Below, in pieces: positions 20,401 through 29,229 of a stretch of DNA of 39,089 bases; position 1 is the stretch's first letter; each line of letters begins with the position of its first letter. The stretch is from contig JALSID010000419.1 in assembly GCA_026981825.1 (NCBI GenBank), forward strand, positions 1 to 39,089, in the 5' to 3' direction. Under the pieces are notes generated by a model. That model was given only the letters and a program-made list of their open reading frames with translations. It searched no databases and was not told the DNA's origin. The position numbers were made by a program, and so were the translations under genes. Origin of the DNA: Planctomycetota bacterium. GTDB taxonomy: Bacteria > Planctomycetota > Planctomycetia > JALXBF01.

Positions 20401-20776
20401 TCGCTGCTCGCGCCGCCGATTGCCCCTCCGGTCCCACCGTTCCTCCACCGGAGCGAGTTCCCCTACCCGATGCTTCCCGGTCAACGTCGCCACCAACATG
20501 GCGGAGGATATCTCGCTCGAACGCATGAATCGCAGATGTGGTTTCCTCCGAGCAAGGAACACCCAACATCGACGGAATCAGCTCCGCGAGTAAGCGGAGC
20601 TCCAGGAGCATTTCCTCGTCCTTAGCCAGCGTCGGGAACCGCATTAACGACTGCTGCACCAGCTCACCGGAACTGGGGCAGGGACGACGGTGCGCCAACT
20701 CCGCGAGAAAAAGGGCTGCGCGGGCGAAGGTGCGCTCCGTCGCCGACCCGACGGGCATGTAGGAACCACTGGACAT
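17435..20776 (-). CDS. serine/threonine protein kinase with C-terminal WD40/beta-propeller repeats
   Basis: [30 protein letters not shown] catalytic loop/DFG; TM-like [24 protein letters not shown]; repeated WD-type segments ([40 protein letters not shown]). Confidence 0.95.
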   Translation of the reverse strand: [1113 protein letters not shown]

Positions 20777-21292
20777 GGCAGAGCCTCCCGCGGCAGAAGC
20801 AACAAGCGGTACGGAGAAACACCGGCTCGCACGCAGTGACGGTCGCTCACCTTGCTAAGCCACCTCCAAGAAGAAGCGACTTGCCCCGCTCCGTACCGAG
20901 CTGACCGCGGTGCCGCCGCACTTCCAAGAGACCTGACTCACACGAGAACGCCTCAGGCTGTCGCGAGCGATCCCAGCGCTCGCTTACACCTCTCCTTCCT
21001 GTGGCAAGACAAAGGAACACAACGCATTCTACCCATCCTGTTCGTCGTGGGGATCTCATTCGCCGTCCCATTAAGGCTGCACGACGCAGGGACCGAGATC
21101 GTGGCGCAGAAAGAGTCTCTCCGCCACGGACGTTGCTTCGTAATCTCAGCACACGCATCTACCGCGCATCGCAAAGCCGGCGACCCAGCACCGAACCCGG
21201 CTCGGAAGGGGGGAAGCAGATGAACCGATAAAGCGGCCCCCGTCGACACCCTATGAGCGATGGTGTCCGGAGCTGCTTGTGCACAACCGCCG

Positions 21293-24200
21293 CTACCGTG
21301 CACCGGATCCCGCGTTTGCTGCCACCGGCACAAGTTCCAGCTCGAAGTCCGGATCATAAATCCGCGCCATCAGGGAGCATTCTCCGGCAGCAGCGGGCGC
21401 GTTCGGTAGGCGAGACAAATTGGACAGTTTGATCAGCAACAGGTTCTCGCCCGCACGCAAGCGGACCGGCACTTCCACCGGTGCAACAATTCGCTCCGAT
21501 CGGTATACTTCCTCCCCATTCAGCCAGACTACTGCCCCCTTCCGAGCATCCAGGTACAGGTGGGTAGGGAACTGTTTGGGGGACCGTACCCGGAAGAGCA
21601 CGAAGAAGGCCGCTTCGGGGGGACGGCGATCCTTCTGGATATCGGCAAGCGTGAGAACCAGGCGTCCACCTGGCCCTAAACGGAACGGCCGCCAGCCGGA
21701 TGAGTCGTAGCCGAGCGGGTCGGGACTGGTCTCGATGGGATGCGTCGCGGCCAAGGGGCGGTCGCTCAGGATGGGCCCGTAAACCAGCCCCTCGGTCAGG
21801 CAGAGGTCTTCCATCAAAAAGGCGACCAGGTCGGCGAACTCCTGCTCGCTCATCTGGTCCGAAACGTCTTCCGGCATCAGTGACTGCTCCATGATCCGCA
21901 CCGATTCGACCTCCGCACGGCCTAGCCTGACTTTTTCCCCTTTCTCCATCAGGAGCTCGATATACGCGTCGGTCCGCCGGAGCAAGAGCCCACGGTAAAT
22001 GCGGCCGGCGCGATCCGCAGCAAGCGCGGTGAAGTACGGGGTTCCGACCACTCGATTCGGATCGCCGATGTTGAAGACGAGGTAATAGGGGTCCTTCAGA
22101 TTAGCCCCACCCAGGTCCGGGCCTACCTGAACTCCGATGTTCCGGAAGCGATGACATCCCGCGCAATGCGTCTGGAACAGCTTTTCGCCTCGGCGCCGGT
22201 TCCCCGGCAACCGGCTCACGGCAGCACCCAGCCGCGCCACGCGGCGCCGTGCCTCCAAAGTACTCGAACTGCGCACCGCCCCCCAGGCCTCCCGGACAAG
22301 CTCCCGAAGCGTGGGATCGCCGATCATAAGCATCCTTCTCACGACCCCCTCCGGAACATCCTCTCGTGGAACAGCCCCCCGTTTCACCGCTCGGAGCAGC
22401 TCCCTCGCGCCAACCCGATTGGCCGAAAAGAACCGCAACAGATCGTGGCGGAGTTCATCGTGGAATGCACTCCAGTGCTTGAGCAGATCGCGGGCGACGG
22501 TCTGGTCGAGCCGTTTGGTGAGAGATTCGAGCGCTGCCTTGCGCAGGTCGAGAGGAGCCGCCTGATCTGCCACCACGGCAACGAGTGCGCGAGCAGACTC
22601 GCGCAGGCTCCCGTGCGCGAGCGTGCGAACCGCGGACACGCGACGTGCTTCAGGAAGCTGGACACTTCTTACCGCCTCGATCAGCCGTCGCTCCGCATCG
22701 GCATCGCCACACACGGTGCCCAGGCGATCGAGGAGCAGACGCCCCTCTTGGTCGTCGAGCCGAGCGTACAGCTCGGGCCGAACCGCGCTCCACACCGGGC
22801 GAAGCGCCGGGCGGCGGCCAGCGAGTGCTTCCAGCGCCGCCTCAACGCCCCGTCGAGTTGCCGCGGGGTCGTCAAGATCTTTCAGGAAACGCAGCGCCTG
22901 CTCCGTCCACTCCGCCCCCTGCTCCTCACACAGTCGGCGAACCGTCCAGCCCACGATCCGCTCGCGCACCACCGGTTCGCCCGCGTGGGCTATGAGCCAG
23001 GGCCGACGTTCCGACCAGCGCTTGAGCAAGTCCCGCTCGTAGGCGACCCACAGGAGTGCGGGGATCTCCGGATCGTCCGCGTCCTCGCCGTTCTTCATCA
23101 GCAGATGGAGAAGCCGATCTCGGCCTCTGCCCGACGGTGCACGGATCAGCAAGCTCGCAAGCTCGCGACGGTTTCGTGCCCGGTCGCTCGTTGCCAGCGC
23201 GGCAAGCTGCCCGAGCTCCGCATCACCGAGGCGGTCGGCGTGATCGCCCAGAAGTCGGGTCGCCGCTGCTCCGACGGCATCATTGGAACTAGACGCGAAT
23301 TGAACGAGCTCCTCCACCCCCAACCGACCGGCGACATACAGGGCCCACAACGCCCGAAGGCGGCGCCGTTCATCGCCGCTTTCCATCCACCTCCGCAACT
23401 CCGCAACGTCCGACTTCCTCAGCCCCCGGTGCGCCACCCGCCTCAGCGCCTGACGCCACCGCCACGTATCCGGCGAGGCCAGTGCAGCGACGCAGCCCCC
23501 CCGCTCGCCAGCATCTCGCTCCGGCGGAAGATTCTCCGGAACCACCACGTAAATCCTGCCGAACTGTCTGTCCCAAACGGAAGGATCCGTATTGTGACAG
23601 ATCTGGCGGTCATACCAGTCGAGCACATACAGTGCCCCCCGTGGCCCAAACTTCAAGTGCACCGGGCGGAAGAAGGGATCATCGCTCCAGAGCAGATCCG
23701 GCTGATGAGTTGCGATGTAGCCGGATCGATACGGCCGAATCCGGTCAACATTCAACCGGCGCCCATGCAAGTTTCCCACGATCGCACCCCCCCGCAGCTC
23801 CTCCGGCCACAAGTCCGTGCTGCAGATCGCCAACCCCGAGTGCGCGTGACCGCCGCCGTACGCGAGGACGTCGTCACCGGCTATGTTCTTGCGCGTCGAC
23901 GCGGACATCGGGTACCGCACCAGCTCCCAACCCGAATAGCGCGGTGGAAAATGCCGGTGGTCGACGATAGGCCAGATCTCGCCGTATGCGTGGGGGTTCG
24001 TCCACCAACGGATCAGGCCGTGCCGGTGAAACCCCCCCGGCGCAATGTGAAAGAGGTGCGGAATCACGGAAGTGCTCACGAACCAATCACCGGACCGGTT
24101 GAAGTCCAGTCCCCACGGGTTGTTTGTCCCCTCCGCAACGACCTCGAAGCGATCCCACTTGGGATGGTAGCGCCACACCGCAGCGTTGAACCTCCGCCCC

Positions 24201-24772
24201 CTGACCGTCGACTCGTGCATGATCCCATGCGTACCGTACAGCCAACCATCCGGACCGATCACGAAGCTGTTCAGCGTTTCGTGCGTGTCCTCGAACACCC
24301 AACCGTCCAGCAATACCGTTCGTCGATCTGCACGGTCGTCACCGTTGGTGTCCTCCAGGAAAAGGAGCTGCGGGGCCTGGCCGACAAAGACCCCACCGTA
24401 GCCGACCGCCAATCCCGAAGCCAGGTTCAGCCCCTCGGCGAACACTTTCACCCGGTCGGCGCGGAAATCGCCGTCGGTGTCCTCCAGAATCAGGATCCGA
24501 TCGCGTCCAGGCCCATTTGTGGCTTTGACCGGATACTGCCGCGCTTCGAGCACATAGGCTCGGCCACGGGAGTCGAAATCGATGGCGAGCGGGTTGACCA
24601 CGAGAGGCTCGCTGGCGAAGAGCTGCACGCGAAAACCGGGCCGGACATGCATCATTCTCAAGGAGTCTTCAGGCGGCAGAACCTCGTCCCCGGACAGCCT
24701 GCCCTGCCCACGGACCGCTGCGAAAGGCAAGCCGGCCGCCAGAACCGTTAAGAACAGCACTCGCTTCAGCAT
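21293..24772 (-). CDS. PVC-type membrane-bound dehydrogenase-like protein: propeller domain, HEAT-like repeats and cytochrome c
   Basis: Signal peptide from MLKRVLFLTVLAAGLPFAA; propeller repeats (ILILEDTDGDFRADRVKVFAEGLNLASGLAVGYGGVFVGQAPQLLFLEDTNGDDRADRRTVLLDGW), long helical repeat region, KLFQTHCAGCHRFRNIGVQVGPDL haem motif. Confidence 0.93.
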   Translation of the reverse strand: MLKRVLFLTVLAAGLPFAAVRGQGRLSGDEVLPPEDSLRMMHVRPGFRVQLFASEPLVVNPLAIDFDSRGRAYVLEARQYPVKATNGPGRDRILILEDTDGDFRADRVKVFAEGLNLASGLAVGYGGVFVGQAPQLLFLEDTNGDDRADRRTVLLDGWVFEDTHETLNSFVIGPDGWLYGTHGIMHESTVRGRRFNAAVWRYHPKWDRFEVVAEGTNNPWGLDFNRSGDWFVSTSVIPHLFHIAPGGFHRHGLIRWWTNPHAYGEIWPIVDHRHFPPRYSGWELVRYPMSASTRKNIAGDDVLAYGGGHAHSGLAICSTDLWPEELRGGAIVGNLHGRRLNVDRIRPYRSGYIATHQPDLLWSDDPFFRPVHLKFGPRGALYVLDWYDRQICHNTDPSVWDRQFGRIYVVVPENLPPERDAGERGGCVAALASPDTWRWRQALRRVAHRGLRKSDVAELRRWMESGDERRRLRALWALYVAGRLGVEELVQFASSSNDAVGAAATRLLGDHADRLGDAELGQLAALATSDRARNRRELASLLIRAPSGRGRDRLLHLLMKNGEDADDPEIPALLWVAYERDLLKRWSERRPWLIAHAGEPVVRERIVGWTVRRLCEEQGAEWTEQALRFLKDLDDPAATRRGVEAALEALAGRRPALRPVWSAVRPELYARLDDQEGRLLLDRLGTVCGDADAERRLIEAVRSVQLPEARRVSAVRTLAHGSLRESARALVAVVADQAAPLDLRKAALESLTKRLDQTVARDLLKHWSAFHDELRHDLLRFFSANRVGARELLRAVKRGAVPREDVPEGVVRRMLMIGDPTLRELVREAWGAVRSSSTLEARRRVARLGAAVSRLPGNRRRGEKLFQTHCAGCHRFRNIGVQVGPDLGGANLKDPYYLVFNIGDPNRVVGTPYFTALAADRAGRIYRGLLLRRTDAYIELLMEKGEKVRLGRAEVESVRIMEQSLMPEDVSDQMSEQEFADLVAFLMEDLCLTEGLVYGPILSDRPLAATHPIETSPDPLGYDSSGWRPFRLGPGGRLVLTLADIQKDRRPPEAAFFVLFRVRSPKQFPTHLYLDARKGAVVWLNGEEVYRSERIVAPVEVPVRLRAGENLLLIKLSNLSRLPNAPAAAGECSLMARIYDPDFELELVPVAANAGSGAR

Positions 24773-25228
24773 ATTCCGCCCTTCTCTGGAATGAGGCCGG
24801 TTCCGCAACAGGGCACCGCCAGCGATCCACCGTCTCTTCCTTGCAATCGTACCGCCGGCAAGGGGACTGACCGGCGCTCGATAGAACTGCCTGAGCCACG
24901 ACCCGGAAATGAAATGCGACGGTCTGTTTCAGCAGCCGTGAACCGGATGGCGTAGGATTGATTGTCGCGAGGGGTCTTGCTGCATCATGCCGGGATCGGC
25001 GCGCGAGGGAACGAAACAACCCGCCGGCTGGCCCCCGCCGCTTGTTCCACGTCCCGCGTGGTGGAGCCGGTGGAAGCGACTGCCAGGCGAGTCCGGCCGT
25101 GCTCGGCCCCTTGCCTATGCCCCCCTGATTGATTCTGTTTCGCACCGCCGACGGTGACCTCTTCGACGATGCGCTACGTCGCGCGCGCTCCGAGCGCGGT
25201 TGCTCAGGTACTGTGCCGGGTGGCAGGG

Positions 25229-26464
25229 CTAGCGGGGATAGACGTCCGGGCTGATGACGCCGCCGAGCTGGGGCTCGACAGGGGGCCAACCGGGCGAGAC
25301 CTGGTGGATCGGCGCCGCATTGCGCCGCCGCAATACGGTGAATGGGCGGCGGAGCAGGCCGCCAATCCGGCTCAAAAAGCCCGTCCGCCTTGGACGGACA
25401 GGCGAAGCCTGCACTTGAGGGGGGATGTGATGGGGGTGACCCCGCCCACTGTAGGGACTGAGCGGAGCCTGGTGGGCCTGGTGGGCCGGTCCGGCAACGG
25501 GTGGGATCGTTCCCAGCGGCGGTGCGGGAGGATGAGCCACCGACGGATTCAGGCCGCGCTTGCGGCAGTTCTCGCAACCGGCGACCGGGTACTGAGGAAG
25601 CGCCGGCGGGGTCACGGGCCGTGGAGCCAGATAGCTCCTCCGCGCCCTTGCCTGCGGCATCCAACTGTGCCACCAGTGGCGGATGCGGTCAAACACGCTG
25701 ATCCGACGGGCTGCGTGACCGTGGGCATGAGCCGCATGGGGGTAAAGCGACCCCGAATTCGGCTGCACGGGATACACGTGCCCGGGTTGCACGCCTTCCG
25801 GCCCACTGAGGGGCACCGCAGGAATCCCGGACGAGGACTGCGGCGCTTCGGACGCGACCTGGCCCGGGACAGCCCCCCCAGGCACAACCCCGGGAGACTG
25901 GACCGGCTGGTGACCGTACGGACGCACAGGCCGATCATGTCGAACAGCGTGCTCACTCCCGAGGAACCGGGTCAGCCAGCCTGCCTGCTGCTCGCGGCCG
26001 CGAGCAGCCGCCGTCGGGTCGAGCCCGACACTCTTAAGATCCTCTTCGATCGCTCTGGCGATGTCGTCGTGCCCGGCAACGCGAGCGTCTTGCAGGGCAG
26101 CCTGCAGCGTTCTCACTGCATGATCCGGGTAGCCCAGTTCCGCAAACGCTCTGGCCACCTGGCGGTGGAGCTCAAGCTTCTCAACGGTAAACGCCGGGGT
26201 AGCGAACTCCAGCACCTGATGAAGCTTCACCAGCGCCTCGGACGGCTGCCCCGCGGCAATGGCGCGGCGCGCTTCGTCCATCACGCTCAACACAGGCGCC
26301 GAATACGGCACGTCCCGAAGTGCCCCCTGCTCAGCAGCACAGAGGCCCCTTCCTCCGTGTGCCGCCAACATAGACGCCGTCCCCAATGCAGCCGCGGCCA
26401 AAAGAACCGCGCGGTGCCCGTCTCGTAGCAGCCGATCCAGCGTTCCGACGCTCCCGCTCAGCAT
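25229..26464 (-). CDS. secreted hypothetical protein with short TPR-like region and Pro/His-rich low-complexity C-terminus
   Basis: Signal peptide (RAVLLAAAALGTASMLAAHGGRGLCAAE) from internal ATG at 26464; SEALVKLHQVLEF...HRQVARAFAELGYPDHAVRTLQAALQDARVAG TPR-like; remainder low complexity. Confidence 0.65.
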   Translation of the reverse strand: MLSGSVGTLDRLLRDGHRAVLLAAAALGTASMLAAHGGRGLCAAEQGALRDVPYSAPVLSVMDEARRAIAAGQPSEALVKLHQVLEFATPAFTVEKLELHRQVARAFAELGYPDHAVRTLQAALQDARVAGHDDIARAIEEDLKSVGLDPTAAARGREQQAGWLTRFLGSEHAVRHDRPVRPYGHQPVQSPGVVPGGAVPGQVASEAPQSSSGIPAVPLSGPEGVQPGHVYPVQPNSGSLYPHAAHAHGHAARRISVFDRIRHWWHSWMPQARARRSYLAPRPVTPPALPQYPVAGCENCRKRGLNPSVAHPPAPPLGTIPPVAGPAHQAHQAPLSPYSGRGHPHHIPPQVQASPVRPRRTGFLSRIGGLLRRPFTVLRRRNAAPIHQVSPGWPPVEPQLGGVISPDVYPR

Positions 26465-26752
26465 CTGCGTCCCCTGGTGTGCATAAGTAGCTGGTGTAGG
26501 CTTGCAGGCAAGCAACGCGGTCTTGGGCGCAAACCGACCGCGCTATCCCTAGTATCGGCGGCGGAGCGCCCCGCTCTGAAGCTTCCTTCCCTCACACCGC
26601 GCCCAAAAACGCGACCAACGGTTCGCCACCGGCTCGAGCAAAAACCCCCTCAGTCTCACCCTCTGGCTCGATCCTAGCAAGGGCTCTTGACAACGGCGGG
26701 CAAGTCTACTAATGTGTTAGTTGACCAAGGGGTGGCGCGTGGTCCAGCGCCG

Positions 26753-26792
26753 GCTGCGGAGCTCGGGCTTCCCGGGCCCGCAGCTCTTTTTT
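26753..26792 (+). terminator. strong intrinsic (rho-independent) terminator
   Basis: GCTGCGG-a-GCTCGGG-CTT-CCCGGGC-CCGCAGC stem (14 pairs incl. one G.U, one bulged A) followed by TCTTTTTT. Confidence 0.75.
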
Positions 26793-27276
26793 GTTCGACC
26801 AATTCCGAACACCACTGCGGCGATGGCCCCTATTCAGGCGCAGTACCCTCGGCCTCCAGCACGGCCCCTACGGCGTTCGCCGGCTCGCCGTCGGTTCGCA
26901 ACCGCGGGCTCAGGTGGGCTACCCCAAGCTACGCGTGTCTCTTAGAGGATGATGGAAGGCAAGAAGCCCGCGCAGCCGCCACCAGTGCGGCGGCGCAAAT
27001 TGCAGGCTCTGCGCGTTCTGGTGCGAGGAAATGGGAACTTCTGCTCAGGTTACGGCGTGTACATGAGACGCGGGCAGATTTGGCGCATACCACCGGCGGC
27101 GGACGGCAGCGCATCGAGAAACTTTGACAGACAAGCGAGCGCATGCCGACTCGGGGGCGCACAGACAAACGCCGCACAAGGCGGTGCCGAAGGAAAGACG
27201 GCCGCCTCTACACCGCGCCGCCACTAGACTCCGCGCCCGCAGAGGGGGCCGGGCAAGGAAGCAGCAGTGCGCCGCG

Positions 27277-27654
27277 CTACAGCGTCGAGATCAAGCGATC
27301 GACGCGCTCACGCAGATCCTTGAGCAGTTCCTCTGCGCGCCCGAGGCCGATTTCGAGGGCCAGTTCTCTGAACCGCCGTTCCGCTCCGCTCGGGCCTACC
27401 GCAGGCCTACCGCGTCTGGCTTGAGAACGGGCGGCACTACCCGCAGGCACTACTCCCTTCTGCTTGGCGTTGCGCCGGATGATATAGACATACTGGGTCG
27501 TTATGGATAGGCCGTGTTTCTTGGCCTCTTCCACGATCTGCCTTGCAGGCACGTCGAAGGGGTACTGGAGAATAAACTTACTCTTTTCGCCCCACCGACG
27601 GGACCGCCTGCTCCCACCCGACGTCTGCCCTGCAGACTCCTTAGCCATAGTCAC
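27277..27654 (-). CDS. small basic hypothetical protein with HTH-like N-terminal segment
   Basis: 125 aa; KSKFILQYPFDVPARQIVEEAKKHGLSITTQYVYIIRRNAKQK resembles the 'SKAxFVRxxPxxxxxEIVxxAKxxGIxxxxxYVYxxR' type of bacterial hypothetical proteins; C-terminal amphipathic helix ELALEIGLGRAEELLKDLRERVDRLI. Confidence 0.7.
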   Translation of the reverse strand: MTMAKESAGQTSGGSRRSRRWGEKSKFILQYPFDVPARQIVEEAKKHGLSITTQYVYIIRRNAKQKGVVPAGSAARSQARRGRPAVGPSGAERRFRELALEIGLGRAEELLKDLRERVDRLISTL

Positions 27655-28010
27655 CTCCCCTGTGTACGGAGCCCACCTAACTAACGCTCTATACTACATT
27701 CAACCCGCGCCGCCATCAAGGGGGCGCCGGGATGCTTTCGTGCATTTCTCGCCCTTTAAGTCCAGTGGGGCACGCGGCACCGTGGGCGGCCGATAGCTGG
27801 TATGGACGGCAGTTTGGCCGCGCAGCAGCCGCGGGAAACGAATCGGCGTGCTGGCCCCGCTCTATCGGACCGCCCGCCGCCGAACAGTGCAGCTTTGGGC
27901 GACCCGACCACCACGCGATTGCCCAGGCACGAAACCGAACTCGTGCTCTCCGCTCGCGGGGTGGATATAGTTTCCAGAAGATGCTGTGATCGTCAAACGG
28001 GGACGAGGCA

Positions 28011-29048
28011 ATGTCCAATCCTGCGCAACCGATCGATGTCGCGGTGATCGGAGCCACGGGTTACACCGGCCGCGAACTTTTGCGCCTCCTCGCCCGCCAT
28101 CCGAACGCCCGTGTCAAACTGGTCACCTCCCGCCAACACCAGGGCACCTTGATTTCCGACATCCATCCCGTACTGCGCGGTGTGATCGATCTTCCTTGTG
28201 TGCAGCTCGATCTGTCCGCGATTGCGGACAGTTGCGCCTTCTGTTTCTGCGCTTTGCCTCACGGGACCAGTATGGAGATCTGCGGCCAGCTTGTGGAGCG
28301 GGGCGTGAGGGTGATCGATCTCAGTGCAGACTATCGGCTGCGCGATCCGAACCTGTATGCCGAATGGTATAACAGGAGCCACCGCGACGCGGCGCACTTG
28401 AAGGAAGCCGTCTATGGACTACCAGAGCTTTTTGCAGCCGACATCGCCAGAGCGCGCCTGGTAGCGAACCCCGGTTGCTATCCGACTGCCGCCGTCCTGG
28501 CCCTCGCTCCGCTGGCTGAGGCGTCAGCAATTCATCTGGACAGGATCGTGATCGACGCGAAGAGCGGCATCTCCGGCGCCGGGCGCTCGCCCTCTCTGGA
28601 CTTTCACTTTCCCGAATGCGACGAGAACCTCTGGGCCTACAAGCCAGGAGAACACCGGCACACGCCGGAGATGCAGACCGTGCTTGCCCAAATCGCCGGC
28701 GACGAAGCCACGGTCCGGGTCCTTTTCGTCCCCCATATTGTCCCCCTCGAGCGAGGCATCCTTGCCACCATTTATGCCCCCCTCAGGCGGCGCGAAACCA
28801 CCGAAGACCTGCTCGACATGTACTCGGCCTACTACGCCGGTTCGCCGTTCGTGCGCGTCAGCCCCGACCTGCCGCGCGTAAAAAACACCGCGTACACGAA
28901 CTTCTGCGACCTCAGCGTCCGCGTTGTGGGCGACACCGTCCTCGTCTTCTCCGCCCTCGACAACTTGCTCAAAGGTGCATCCGGCACCGCCGTCCAAAAC
29001 CTCAACCTCATGCTCGGCCTCCCCGAAACCGCCGGGCTACTGCCCTAG
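28011..29048 (+). CDS. argC: N-acetyl-gamma-glutamyl-phosphate reductase
   Basis: VAVIGATGYTGRELLRLLARHP, LVANPGCYPTAAVLALAPL active site Cys, SGISGAGRSP, NLLKGASGTAVQNLNLMLGLPETAGL. Confidence 0.97.
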   Translation: MSNPAQPIDVAVIGATGYTGRELLRLLARHPNARVKLVTSRQHQGTLISDIHPVLRGVIDLPCVQLDLSAIADSCAFCFCALPHGTSMEICGQLVERGVRVIDLSADYRLRDPNLYAEWYNRSHRDAAHLKEAVYGLPELFAADIARARLVANPGCYPTAAVLALAPLAEASAIHLDRIVIDAKSGISGAGRSPSLDFHFPECDENLWAYKPGEHRHTPEMQTVLAQIAGDEATVRVLFVPHIVPLERGILATIYAPLRRRETTEDLLDMYSAYYAGSPFVRVSPDLPRVKNTAYTNFCDLSVRVVGDTVLVFSALDNLLKGASGTAVQNLNLMLGLPETAGLLP

Positions 29049-29229
29049 ACTGCCCCGCTGCCCTCAAGGATCGACGTGCGGCACTTCTGCCCCTTCCGCT
29101 CTCCAGGCGGCTCTGGTAGGGCGAATAACGCCCCCCTGCTACGCTCTCCTCCACCTCGGGGGGGCTGCTCGCCGCGAACCGATCACCGCCTCACGCGCAG
29201 ACGGTGTCGCCCTCCAGACGATCGTCCCC

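Noticed and set aside
20777-21292. Search for a tRNA/ncRNA in the ~500-bp gap between kinase and dehydrogenase genes
   Set aside because: No T-loop (GGTTCRANNC), RNase P or tmRNA hallmark seen by eye; overlapping small ORFs have no motifs
22151-24751. 866-aa plus-strand ORF antisense to the membrane-bound dehydrogenase-like gene
   Set aside because: Shadow ORF; no recognisable motifs, and the opposite strand is clearly coding
25154-26428. 424-aa plus-strand ORF opposite the 25229-26464 gene
   Set aside because: The minus frame has a signal peptide and TPR-like features; the plus frame is Arg-rich with no motif. Some doubt remains because both are low complexity
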